DNA of 64,000 bases. It comes from an uncultured Clostridia bacterium. GTDB lineage: Bacteria > Bacillota > Clostridia > Oscillospirales > Acutalibacteraceae. A model generated the notes under the pieces. That model saw nothing but the letters and a program-made list of their open reading frames with translations, did no database searches and was not told the origin of the DNA. This document shows, piece by piece, positions 49,745 through 58,074 of this stretch; position 1 is the first letter of the stretch, and every line of letters starts with the position of its first letter. The stretch is taken from positions 39,591 to 103,590 of the forward strand of contig CALAUI010000007.1 in the NCBI GenBank assembly GCA_937892115.1. The letters run 5' to 3'. The position numbers and the translations under genes were made by a program.

Positions 49745-50911
49745 TTATTCTGATTTGCGTTCAAATCCGTACTCGGAAAGCTTCTGATAAATTCTGTCTC
49801 TGGGGTCAAGAAGTGAGCTGAGGGATTCATCGTGATTGAGCGTATCAATGATATAAGCGCAGTATTTGCTCATATCAATATTTACGTACCAGGGCTTCTC
49901 AAGAAGCTCGGGGGGATTGTATACAAGGTTTGTGGTGAAAACCTTATCGATTATTCCTGCTTCGTATGCCTTGTCAAATTTGTCAAAGCCGTTGCAGAAA
50001 AGTCCGAATGACGAGTAAACGAAGATTCTGTTTGCACCTATCTGCTTGAGCTTTTCGCCTACCTCAATCATTGAACTGCCTGAGGAAATCATATCATCTA
50101 TTACTATTACGTCCTTGCCGCCGCAGTTGTCACCGAGGAATTCGTGGCGGAGGATGGGGTTGGAGCCGTTTACTACTTTGGAATAATCGCGGAGCTTATA
50201 GAATGCGCCGAGCTCAAGTCCGAGAACGGTTGCAAGATAGATACATCTGCCCATACCGCCTTCATCGGGTGATACTATCATCATGTGGTCGTTGTCAATC
50301 TTGAGATTGTCAACGTTTCTGAGCAGTGCCTTGATGAACTGATATGCGGGCTGGATGCTTTCAAAGCCCTTCTGGGGAATTGAATTCTGAACTCTGGGGT
50401 CGTGTGCGTCAAACGTTACGATATTATCAACGTTGTATGTGTAGCAGATTTCTCTGAGCATATCCGCACAGTCAAGGGATTCTCTTCTCGTCCTCTTATG
50501 CTGTCTGCCTTCATAAAGCATGGGCATGATGACGGTGAGACGCTTTGCCTTGCCTTCAACGGCGCTGAGTGCTCTTCTCAGGTTTGCATAATGGTCGTCG
50601 GGGCTCATGTGCTGGTCCATACCGTACATTTTGTAGGTAACACCGTAGTTGAAGGGATCGCAGAGAACGAAAATATCGTAGCCTCTTACGGATTCCTTGA
50701 TAACGCATTTGCCTTCGCCTGAGCCGAATCTGACGAATTCGGTGTCAATGATGTAGGATTCTTTATTATAGCCGTCAAAATGGTCGTTATCTCTGTCTGC
50801 TCTGGATCTTACGAGATAATAATTGATTTTTTCGGCCATTGCTTCACAGCCCTCAAGGGCAATGATACCGAGCTTACCTACGGGCTCGGTGAGAAATTGG
50901 GGATCGGACAT
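49745..50911 (-). CDS. prs: Ribose-phosphate pyrophosphokinase (long form)
   Basis: The product has 388 residues, longer than the usual 310-320. It makes PRPP from ribose 5-phosphate and ATP. Recognised blocks are YEGRQHKRTRRESLDCADML (matching the YxRQDR region), FDAHDPRVQNSIP, VSPDEGGMGRC and the PRPP loop VIDDMISSGSSM. The N-terminal FSGNAN-like opening is not kept, so this is a divergent branch and its regulation may differ. ATG 50911 has GGGAGG before it; an ATG five codons upstream lacks one. Confidence 0.85.
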   Translation of the reverse strand: MSDPQFLTEPVGKLGIIALEGCEAMAEKINYYLVRSRADRDNDHFDGYNKESYIIDTEFVRFGSGEGKCVIKESVRGYDIFVLCDPFNYGVTYKMYGMDQHMSPDDHYANLRRALSAVEGKAKRLTVIMPMLYEGRQHKRTRRESLDCADMLREICYTYNVDNIVTFDAHDPRVQNSIPQKGFESIQPAYQFIKALLRNVDNLKIDNDHMMIVSPDEGGMGRCIYLATVLGLELGAFYKLRDYSKVVNGSNPILRHEFLGDNCGGKDVIVIDDMISSGSSMIEVGEKLKQIGANRIFVYSSFGLFCNGFDKFDKAYEAGIIDKVFTTNLVYNPPELLEKPWYVNIDMSKYCAYIIDTLNHDESLSSLLDPRDRIYQKLSEYGFERKSE

Positions 50912-51055
50912 ACTAAAACCTCCCAAACAGTAATGATGATATGTCTTGAATACATTATATAGTATTTTTTCTCTCAGTTAAAGACCGAAAAACACATTTC
51001 GGTGAAGAAAAAAACAAGGTTTATCCTCATTTATTTGGTTAAAATGCCAATCACA

Positions 51056-52225
51056 TTATCCTGCGTAGTTACGGTCAATATTTATGACCGCGAAGCACGC
51101 CTTTTCTTCCTTTGAAAGAGCATCGCCGACCGCTTCCCTGAATTCCTCATCGGTGAGCCGGAACTTGAAGGGAAGCACCGCGTCAAAAATAAGATTTGTG
51201 TGAGTGGGGCCGTCAACAACTCTGAAATCGTGAATTGTGATTTCTTCGGAAATCGATTTTACGATATCAAGCATTTTGGCTTTCAGCGTATCCGTACGCT
51301 CGTCGTTGACAAGTATCGGGTCAAGGTGAATGGTGATTTCCATATTCATCCGTTTTTTGATTTCAAACTCAATCGTGTCAATCAGATCGTGACTTTCCAT
51401 GACGGGAACGTCTGCGGAAACCTCTGCGTGTAAAGAGCCCATTACCTTTGACGTGCCGTAGGCATGAAGCACCATGTCGTGAATGCCGTAAATACCATCA
51501 TAAGACATAACGAGTTTTTCAAGCTCATCAACGACTTCTTTTTCTGGCGGCTCGCCGAGGAGAGGACCGAGGGTGGATTTTATTATGTCAAATGCCGCAT
51601 AAATAATTACGAGAGATACGATAAGACCCATAACGGCGTCAAGGGGAAGAGAAGTAAATCTTGAAGCGAAAAGGGCAATAAGTGAGCAGGTGGTGGCGGC
51701 AATATCGCCGATACTGTCCTTCACTACCGCATCAACGGTCACGGAGTCGATTTTTTTGCCCACTTTACTGTTGAACACCGCAAGCCATATTTTCATCAGA
51801 ATGGATGCCACAAGCACGACGACTGCAGCATAGGTGAAGGTTATCTGGGATTTTTCGCTGAATTTTGCTATGGATTCCTTGATTAAATCAATGCCGGTAT
51901 GGCCGATGAGAAATGCAAGAACAAGGGCGGCAACGTATTCGATTCTTCCGTGGCCGAAGGGATGGTCCTTGTCTGCGGGCTTACCGGAAATCTTAAAGCC
52001 CACAAGGGAAATGACGGACGAAACGGCATCAAAAAGGTTGTTCATTCCGTCTGCGGTGATTGCGATACTCGCGGTAATACTGCCGAAAATGAATTTGAAT
52101 GCCGACAGTATCACGTTGACGAAAATACCCACTAAGCCGCTGAGAGTTCCGTAATTTTCCCTGACCTTCGGGTCGGTTGTGTTTTCGCTGTTCTTAACGA
52201 AAAGCTTTATCAGCAGATTTGTCAT
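51056..52225 (-). CDS. Cation diffusion facilitator (CDF) metal exporter
   Basis: The product has 389 residues. Six membrane spans are followed by a cytoplasmic domain of ferredoxin-like fold. Span-2 metal residues lie in TADGMNNLFDAV and span-5 residues in KDSIGDIAA (DxxxD), a pattern nearer to manganese/iron-type than zinc-type members. The HPFGHGRIEYVA loop is typical. It should export a divalent metal in exchange for protons. Its ATG has GGAGG before it and overlaps the MscS gene by 32 nt. Confidence 0.85.
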   Translation of the reverse strand: MTNLLIKLFVKNSENTTDPKVRENYGTLSGLVGIFVNVILSAFKFIFGSITASIAITADGMNNLFDAVSSVISLVGFKISGKPADKDHPFGHGRIEYVAALVLAFLIGHTGIDLIKESIAKFSEKSQITFTYAAVVVLVASILMKIWLAVFNSKVGKKIDSVTVDAVVKDSIGDIAATTCSLIALFASRFTSLPLDAVMGLIVSLVIIYAAFDIIKSTLGPLLGEPPEKEVVDELEKLVMSYDGIYGIHDMVLHAYGTSKVMGSLHAEVSADVPVMESHDLIDTIEFEIKKRMNMEITIHLDPILVNDERTDTLKAKMLDIVKSISEEITIHDFRVVDGPTHTNLIFDAVLPFKFRLTDEEFREAVGDALSKEEKACFAVINIDRNYAG

Positions 52226-53075
52226 TCAATGCTTCCTCCGTTATGTGCAGATCAAGCTGATTGAAGGGGATTGAAATTCCTTCTTTGTCAAATTCAAGTT
52301 TGACCTGCTCCTGCATATAGTAAAATACAGGCCAGTAGTTTTTACTGTCACACCATACGTGACATACAAGGTTGATACTGCTCTGACCGTGCTCCCATAC
52401 GGCGACGTCGGGAGCGGGGTCCTGATAGATGAGCTCGTGATTGTTTGCCGCTTTTTCAATGGCGGCCCTTGCCTTTGCTATATCCGCATCGTATGCGATG
52501 GAATAGATCAGGTCAATTCTTCGCTTCTGCTCGGCGTTGAAATTGATGATGTTACTGTCCGTAATGTGTGAATTGGGGACGATGACCCTTTTATTGTCAA
52601 TGGTTACAAGCACGGTGTACATAAATCTGATTTCCTTTACCGTGCCGCTGACAGAGCCGATATCAATGAAATCTCCGCTTCTGAACGGATGGTTGATAAG
52701 TATCTGTATTCCGCTTGCAAACTGACTTACGCTCTGCTGTAAACCCAGACCTGCGGTAACTCCGCCTGCGGCAATGGCGGCAACAAACGAATTGACGTTC
52801 ATGCCGAGAGTTGAAAATGCCGTAAGGACGAAAACAAGATTCAGAATGCATTTTACTATGGTGGAAATGAATCTGTGTACCGAGGGATCTACCCTGTGCT
52901 TCACAAGGGATTTTATTATCAGCTTGCTTATACCCTTTGAAATAAATGCTCCCGCAACCACTATGATAACGGCGGTCACGATAAGGGGAATCTTTGATAT
53001 TATCAATGCAAGTATGCCGTCAAAATCCCTTTCCCTGATGAGGGATGCAAAATCAAGTTTAAGTATATACAACAT
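52194..53075 (-). CDS. Small-conductance mechanosensitive channel (MscS family)
   Basis: The product has 293 residues. Three N-terminal spans end in the Gly/Ala-rich pore helix (AAIAAGGVTAGLGLQQSVSQ), followed by the beta domain (FRSGDFIDIGSVSGTVKEI, then DNKRVIVPNSHI) and the C-terminal alpha/beta domain. It opens under membrane tension to release solutes during hypo-osmotic shock. Its coding end overlaps the CDF gene by 32 nt, so the two are co-transcribed. Confidence 0.9.
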   Translation of the reverse strand: MLYILKLDFASLIRERDFDGILALIISKIPLIVTAVIIVVAGAFISKGISKLIIKSLVKHRVDPSVHRFISTIVKCILNLVFVLTAFSTLGMNVNSFVAAIAAGGVTAGLGLQQSVSQFASGIQILINHPFRSGDFIDIGSVSGTVKEIRFMYTVLVTIDNKRVIVPNSHITDSNIINFNAEQKRRIDLIYSIAYDADIAKARAAIEKAANNHELIYQDPAPDVAVWEHGQSSINLVCHVWCDSKNYWPVFYYMQEQVKLEFDKEGISIPFNQLDLHITEEALNDKSADKAFR

Positions 53076-53190
53076 CTCTTTTCACTGTAAAATATACAAG
53101 TTCATTATACACTTTTGCCGGACTTTGTTCAATTATGTGAATTGCACAAATATAAAATTAAATTTTACACTCAATGTGTGCGGTTGTGTA

Positions 53191-53219
53191 TTGTATTTAT
53201 AAATAGGATACTGTATAAT
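53191..53219 (+). promoter_or_regulatory. Promoter of the V-ATPase operon
   Basis: TTGTAT (53191-53196), a 17-nt spacer and consensus TATAAT (53214-53219), 33 nt before the first gene. AAAAGGAGG precedes its ATG. Confidence 0.65.
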
Positions 53220-53252
53220 AACAGGGTATAATGGCAGAAAAGGAGGTTTTTT

Positions 53253-53564
53253 ATGGCATCCGAAATGATCAATAAGGTTCTTGCCGCGGAAAAGGCCGCT
53301 GTTGAAGCGGTTGAGAAGGCAAATCTCAACGCGGAGGAAGTGAAAAAATCTGCTGAGGCAAAGGCGGCGGAGACTGAGGCAAAATACAGAGCCGATGCCG
53401 CTGAAAAGGCAAAGGCAATGAAGGCACAGGCGAAGGCAGAGGCGGAAAAAATCCGCTTTGATGCGGTAGCCGATACGTCTGCACAGGCCGAGGCAATCAA
53501 AGCATCCGCACTTGCAAAAAGCGGAGAAGCCATAGCGGCACTTGTTAAGGAAATAACAGGTTAA
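53253..53564 (+). CDS. V-type ATPase peripheral-stalk subunit (G/H-like)
   Basis: The product has 103 residues and is almost entirely an Ala/Glu/Lys-rich helix (AAEKAAVEAVEKANLNAEEV), the typical coiled coil of the stalk subunit called NtpF, AhaH or G. It pairs with subunit E to hold the head still against the rotor. It is the first gene of the V-ATPase operon and has the operon's promoter in front. Confidence 0.75.
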   Translation: MASEMINKVLAAEKAAVEAVEKANLNAEEVKKSAEAKAAETEAKYRADAAEKAKAMKAQAKAEAEKIRFDAVADTSAQAEAIKASALAKSGEAIAALVKEITG

Positions 53565-53601
53565 ATGCCTATTTTCAATTATTTGTAAAGGAGGTGTTTT
53601 C

Positions 53602-55632
53602 TTGGCAAAGGTTGAAATGAAATATGTAGAGATAGCGGCACTGCTCAAAGATGCAAAGGACGTGCTTGATTTTCTTCAGCTGCGTTCCGTTATGGAGCTT
53701 AAAGCTCCCGTGGAAATTGAAGGACTCGCTCCCTTTGAAACCGCAAAAACCGTCAGCTCTATGGAAAAATACTGTGAAACGGCACAGACTGCTCTCGCAA
53801 TTCTGAAAAAGCGTGTTCCCGAAAAGACAAGTCTGCTGGCATCACTCAAGGGACTTCCCGAAATGACTGCCTCAGAGTACAGAGCAAAATCCGAGGATGC
53901 GGATGCGATTCTGGCAAAGTGCTTTGATATAGTCGGCGCCGAAAAGGATATTGCAGAGTCAAAGGCGACAGTGGCAAGATGCCGTGCATCCATGGCGGCT
54001 GTTGAGCCCTGGCTGTCCCTTGACGTACCGATGAAGGCAACGGGCACCCAGACGACGGAGTTCTTTATCGGTTCTCTCCCTGCGGAATATACCGCAGACA
54101 GTCTTGAAATCGCTCTTGCGGGTATTCTTCCCGAAGAAAGCGATTACAGCTGTGAAGTGCTTTCTCACACGAGAGACAGAAGCTGTGTCTTCGTAATGGC
54201 ACACAAGAGCTGCAGTCAATCTGTACTGTCCGCTTTGCGTTCTCTGGGATTTTCCTATCCCTCAGACCCCACAAAGCATCCGCCTAAGGTGAGATACGAA
54301 AGACTGCAGGCGGAAATTGACAAGGCAGAGCAGCACGCAAAGGACTGTGAAGAGAGCATAGCAGCTTACGCAAAGGACAGAGACGATATCAAATTCGTCA
54401 GCGACTGGTTCAGTATCAAGCGTGACAAGTATGAGGCCCTTGAAAAAGTCAGTGCCGGTGAAAATTTCATAACCTTCAGCGGATTTGTTCCTGCCGGGGA
54501 AACGGAAAAGCTCGTATCCGGGCTTGAAGAAAGGTTTACTGTGGCGGTCAGCGTGGCTGAGCCGGGCGAAGATGAGGACGTTCCCGTTCTCCTTGAAAAC
54601 AAGCCCTTCGTAGCCGCAGTTGAGCCCATTACGGAAATGTATGCACAGCCGGGCAAGGAGGATATAGACCCCAACCCCATAATGGCGATATTCTACTATC
54701 TGCTGTTCGGTATTATGTTGTCGGATGCGGGCTACGGCTTGCTTATGGCAATAGGATGCGGTATAGCAAAATTCGGATTCAAAGTAAAGGGTAAACTCAA
54801 AAAGACGGTGGATATGTACTTCTGGTGCGGTATCGCGACCGTGTTCTGGGGAGCTCTTTTCGGCAGCTGGTTCGGTGATATAGTTACCAGAGTTGCCTAT
54901 GAATTTTTCAATACCAGGATAATCCTTCCCTGGATTGATCCCTCAACTGTCGGAGAAATGGGCTCCGTTGCACTTTGGTTTGAGCCGGTCAACGACCCGA
55001 TGAAGCTTATGCTTTTCTCCTTCCTTTTCGGTATCATTCACCTGTTTGTAGGTGTTGGATGCAGCTTCGTGAAGATGTGGAAGCTCAATAATAAGGTGGG
55101 TGCAATCTGTGACTGTATTCCCATCTGGCTGCTTATAGCGGGTATTGCTCCCATCGGAGCCAATATCTTCAAGGCAGGTACCTTCCCCGAGAGCGTAACC
55201 TCAATCTCAAAATGGTTTGCCATTGCAGGCGCGGTGCTGGTGGTGGCTACCTCGGGCAGGGATTCAAAGAATATCGTCGGCAAGCTCGGCCTCGGCCTTT
55301 ACGGACTCTATAATACAGCTTCCGGCTGGCTCGGTGACATTCTTTCCTACTCCAGACTTCTTGCTCTGGGACTTTGTACCGGTGTAATTGCGACGGTCGT
55401 CAATACTCTCGGTACCATTCCCGAAAACCTTGTTACCAAGGCAATCCTGCTTGTGCCCGTATTTATTTTCGGTCACGTGGTAAACCTTGCTATCAACGTT
55501 ATCGGTACTTACGTACATACGAACAGACTTCAGTACGTTGAATTCTTCGCAAAGTTCTATGAGGGCGGAGGAAGGTCCTTCACACCTCTTAAAATCAATT
55601 CCAAATATTATAATGTCAAGGAGGACAATTAA
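53602..55632 (+). CDS. ntpI: V-type ATPase subunit I (a)
   Basis: The product has 676 residues. The N-terminal half is soluble and helical and contacts the peripheral stalks. The C-terminal half has about seven spans, including the ion-channel region (GWLGDILSYSRLLALGLCTG) with the key Arg of the stator. The MAIFYYLLFGIMLSDAGYGL block is typical of V/A-type subunit I. GGAGG precedes its TTG start, 37 nt after the first gene. Confidence 0.92.
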   Translation: MAKVEMKYVEIAALLKDAKDVLDFLQLRSVMELKAPVEIEGLAPFETAKTVSSMEKYCETAQTALAILKKRVPEKTSLLASLKGLPEMTASEYRAKSEDADAILAKCFDIVGAEKDIAESKATVARCRASMAAVEPWLSLDVPMKATGTQTTEFFIGSLPAEYTADSLEIALAGILPEESDYSCEVLSHTRDRSCVFVMAHKSCSQSVLSALRSLGFSYPSDPTKHPPKVRYERLQAEIDKAEQHAKDCEESIAAYAKDRDDIKFVSDWFSIKRDKYEALEKVSAGENFITFSGFVPAGETEKLVSGLEERFTVAVSVAEPGEDEDVPVLLENKPFVAAVEPITEMYAQPGKEDIDPNPIMAIFYYLLFGIMLSDAGYGLLMAIGCGIAKFGFKVKGKLKKTVDMYFWCGIATVFWGALFGSWFGDIVTRVAYEFFNTRIILPWIDPSTVGEMGSVALWFEPVNDPMKLMLFSFLFGIIHLFVGVGCSFVKMWKLNNKVGAICDCIPIWLLIAGIAPIGANIFKAGTFPESVTSISKWFAIAGAVLVVATSGRDSKNIVGKLGLGLYGLYNTASGWLGDILSYSRLLALGLCTGVIATVVNTLGTIPENLVTKAILLVPVFIFGHVVNLAINVIGTYVHTNRLQYVEFFAKFYEGGGRSFTPLKINSKYYNVKEDN

Positions 55633-55634
55633 TT

Positions 55635-56120
55635 ATGACAATGGGTATGATGCTCGCAATTCTCGGCGGTGTTTTTGCCGCAGTATTCGGCTGTGTAGGT
55701 TCAGCTATCGGTGTCGGCCGCGTAGGTAAGGCCGCAGCAGGCGTAGTAACAGAGGATCCTTCAAAGTTCGGTAAGGTTCTTATTCTTCAGATTCTTCCCG
55801 GTACACAGGGCCTTTACGGTTTCCTTATCGCTTTCCTTCTTATGGTACAGGTCGGCCTTATGGGTGATGCTCCCCTTCAGCTTACAACAGCTCAGGGACT
55901 TATGTATTTCGCAGCTTGCCTTCCCATGGCAGCAGGCGGACTTATCTCTGCTCTTCATCAGGCAAATGCCGCTGTTGCAGGTGTTTCCATCGTAGCAAAG
56001 AGACCCGAAGAATCCGGTAAGGCAATCATTTTCGCAGCTATGGTTGAAACATACGCAGTTCTTTCACTTCTTATCTCCATCCTCGCTATCTTCAATATCA
56101 CAGGCAAAATTGCCGGTTAA
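55635..56120 (+). CDS. ntpK: V-type ATPase proteolipid rotor subunit K (c)
   Basis: The product has 161 residues with four spans, two fused hairpins. Residues matching the sodium-binding site of the Enterococcus hirae NtpK ring are all kept: L54, T57 and Q58 (ILPGTQG), Q109 (LHQANAA) and E138 (MVETYAV). The first hairpin lacks an acidic residue, as in NtpK. Sodium rather than proton coupling is therefore inferred. It starts 2 nt after the subunit I gene. Confidence 0.93.
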   Translation: MTMGMMLAILGGVFAAVFGCVGSAIGVGRVGKAAAGVVTEDPSKFGKVLILQILPGTQGLYGFLIAFLLMVQVGLMGDAPLQLTTAQGLMYFAACLPMAAGGLISALHQANAAVAGVSIVAKRPEESGKAIIFAAMVETYAVLSLLISILAIFNITGKIAG

Positions 56121-56132
56121 TGGTGATTGAAT

Positions 56133-56723
56133 ATGACAGGTCTTGAAAAAATAACAGACAAGATCAACTCCGACTCAAATATCAGATGTTCCGAAATAGC
56201 CGCTCTTGCTCAGAAGCAGAGTGAGAAGGCAGATGCGGATGCAAAGGAAAAAGGCGAAAAACTCGCTTCCGAAATTGAAGCGGCGGCAAAGGAAGAATGC
56301 GACAACATCATCAGAATCGCAAAATCAGGTGCTGTTCAGCAGTCCAGACAGACTCTCCTTTCCGCAAGAGTTGAAGCAGTCAACGAAACCCTTGCAGGAC
56401 TCGTTACCGCGCTTAAATCCCTTGATGACGAAAAGTATTTTGCTACCGTTATCAAGCTGGCGGTTGAAAATGCAATGAAGGGTAAGTGTACCGCCTTCCT
56501 CAATGCAAAGGATAATGCCCGTCTACCCGCTTCCTTCGGTGCAGACCTTGTTTCCGCACTTGCGGCAAAGGGTGCAGAATGCGTTCTTTCTTCAGATAAC
56601 GCAGACATCGGCAGCGGAGTGATTCTTGATTACGGAAATATAGTAATCGATTGCTCGTTTGAAGCAATCGTTGAGGAAAACTCAGACTATTACAAAGAAA
56701 AAATCAGCGAAATAATATTTTAA
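56133..56723 (+). CDS. ntpE: V-type ATPase subunit E
   Basis: The product has 196 residues. The N-terminal half is a long Ala/Glu/Lys-rich helix (AEKGEKLASEIEAAAKEE-type sequence), and the C-terminal half is the small globular head-binding domain (IGSGVILDYGNIVIDCSFEA). It is the second strand of the peripheral stalk. ATG 56133 is preferred over TTG 56127 by position relative to GGTG. Confidence 0.88.
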   Translation: MTGLEKITDKINSDSNIRCSEIAALAQKQSEKADADAKEKGEKLASEIEAAAKEECDNIIRIAKSGAVQQSRQTLLSARVEAVNETLAGLVTALKSLDDEKYFATVIKLAVENAMKGKCTAFLNAKDNARLPASFGADLVSALAAKGAECVLSSDNADIGSGVILDYGNIVIDCSFEAIVEENSDYYKEKISEIIF

Positions 56724-56739
56724 CAGGCGGTGAAAACCT

Positions 56740-57705
56740 ATGCGTGAAACCGATTATGCTTATGCGGTTGCAAGAATAAGGGCCAACGAAAACGCTCTGC
56801 TTACAAGAGCCGATATTGACCAGCTTATCGCCGCTGACAGCTACGATACCGCCGTAAGAATACTTACCGACAGGGGCTGGACACAGCCCGATGGTGAACA
56901 GGGCTTTGATATCTGCGAAAACGAAATGTCAAAGACCGTGAAGCTTATAAGCGAATGTGTTCCCGATGCGTCACTTTTTGATGCACTTGTAATCGCCAAT
57001 GATTTTGCAAATCTCAAAGCGGCAATCAAAGCGGAATTTTCCTCCGTTGATGCTGCGGATTATATGACGGCACCTTATCTGTGCGACCCCGCAGTTATAA
57101 TCAAAGCGGTTAAGGAAAGTGATTTTTCACTCCTTCCCGATTATCTTGCGGAATGCGCCGAGGCAGCTTATCACACCTATGCCGACAGTCAGAGCGGACA
57201 GATGGTTGAGGTGATTATCGATAAGGCGTGCAGCAAGGCAAAGACACAGTGGGCAGTCAGGGCGGAAAGTCCTCTCCTTGAAAAAATCTTTGAGATGACC
57301 TGCGCCGTGTCGGATATCAAAACCGCAAGACGCTGTGTTACTACGGGCAAGAGCCGTGAATTTGCTCTTGATGCCGTCAGCTTCAGCGGAAAGGTTGACT
57401 GTGAAAAGCTTGTTGATGCGGCTTACGCAGGCGAAAAGCTTGCTCCGGTCATTCAGAGTGCCGGACTTGACGGCCTCGCGGAGTATGCCGACGGTGACTT
57501 TACGGCACTTGAAATGAGATGCGACAATCTGATTACGGAAATGGCGGGGACAAACAGACACGAAATATTCGGTTCCGACCCCGTGGTTGCGTATTATTAT
57601 GCAAAGGTAGCGGAAGTCAAGAACGTCAGAATAGTTCTTTCCGCAAAGGCAGCTTCAGTTCCCAAAGAAATAATTTCGGAGAGAGTGAGGGATACCTATG
57701 TATAA
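56740..57705 (+). CDS. ntpC: V-type ATPase subunit C (d)
   Basis: The product has 321 residues. The start MRETDYAYAVARIRANENAL and the central LFDALVIANDFANLKAAIKA match the all-helical subunit C/d family that links rotor shaft and c-ring. Its stop overlaps the start of the next gene by 8 nt. Confidence 0.9.
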   Translation: MRETDYAYAVARIRANENALLTRADIDQLIAADSYDTAVRILTDRGWTQPDGEQGFDICENEMSKTVKLISECVPDASLFDALVIANDFANLKAAIKAEFSSVDAADYMTAPYLCDPAVIIKAVKESDFSLLPDYLAECAEAAYHTYADSQSGQMVEVIIDKACSKAKTQWAVRAESPLLEKIFEMTCAVSDIKTARRCVTTGKSREFALDAVSFSGKVDCEKLVDAAYAGEKLAPVIQSAGLDGLAEYADGDFTALEMRCDNLITEMAGTNRHEIFGSDPVVAYYYAKVAEVKNVRIVLSAKAASVPKEIISERVRDTYV

Positions 57706-58009
57706 AATTGCCGCAATGGGTGATAAAGACAGTATCTACGGCTTCGCTTCTCTCGGAGTGAGTATTTTTCCCGCAAACGATGCTGCACAGGGGAGCAGAA
57801 TCCTCCGTCAGCTTGCGGATGCGGATTACGGAGTAATCTATATTACGGAGCAGCTGGCCTCCCTTATGAAGGATGAGATAGCCCGCTATGCTTCATTACC
57901 TCTGCCCGCAATCATTCCCATTCCCGGTGTCAGAGGAAATACGGGTCTGGGTCTTGACAGCGTAAGTAAATTCGTTGAAAAGGCGGTAGGCAGTGACATT
58001 TTGTCCTGA
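57698..58009 (+). CDS. ntpG: V-type ATPase subunit F
   Basis: The product has 103 residues. Marks are the N-terminal KIAAMGDKDSIYGFASLGVS, the YGVIYITEQLASLM block and the IPIPGVRGNTGLGLDSVSKF end. It is a small rotor-shaft subunit. It overlaps the subunit C gene by 8 nt. Confidence 0.93.
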   Translation: MYKIAAMGDKDSIYGFASLGVSIFPANDAAQGSRILRQLADADYGVIYITEQLASLMKDEIARYASLPLPAIIPIPGVRGNTGLGLDSVSKFVEKAVGSDILS

Positions 58010-58026
58010 TGCAGTTTACTGCACCG

Positions 58027-58045
58027 TTATCCCTCTTGGGGATAA
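58027..58045 (+). other. Hairpin between subunit F and A genes
   Basis: TTATCCC-TCTTG-GGGATAA forms a 7-bp stem inside the operon with no T-run. It may be an RNA processing or stability element. Confidence 0.45.
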
Positions 58046-58074
58046 GATATTTTAACAGAAAGGTATGATTCAAT

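Noticed and set aside
52194..52225. Frameshift at the MscS-CDF overlap
   Set aside because: Both genes are full length with their own ribosome sites; a 32-nt overlap is normal.
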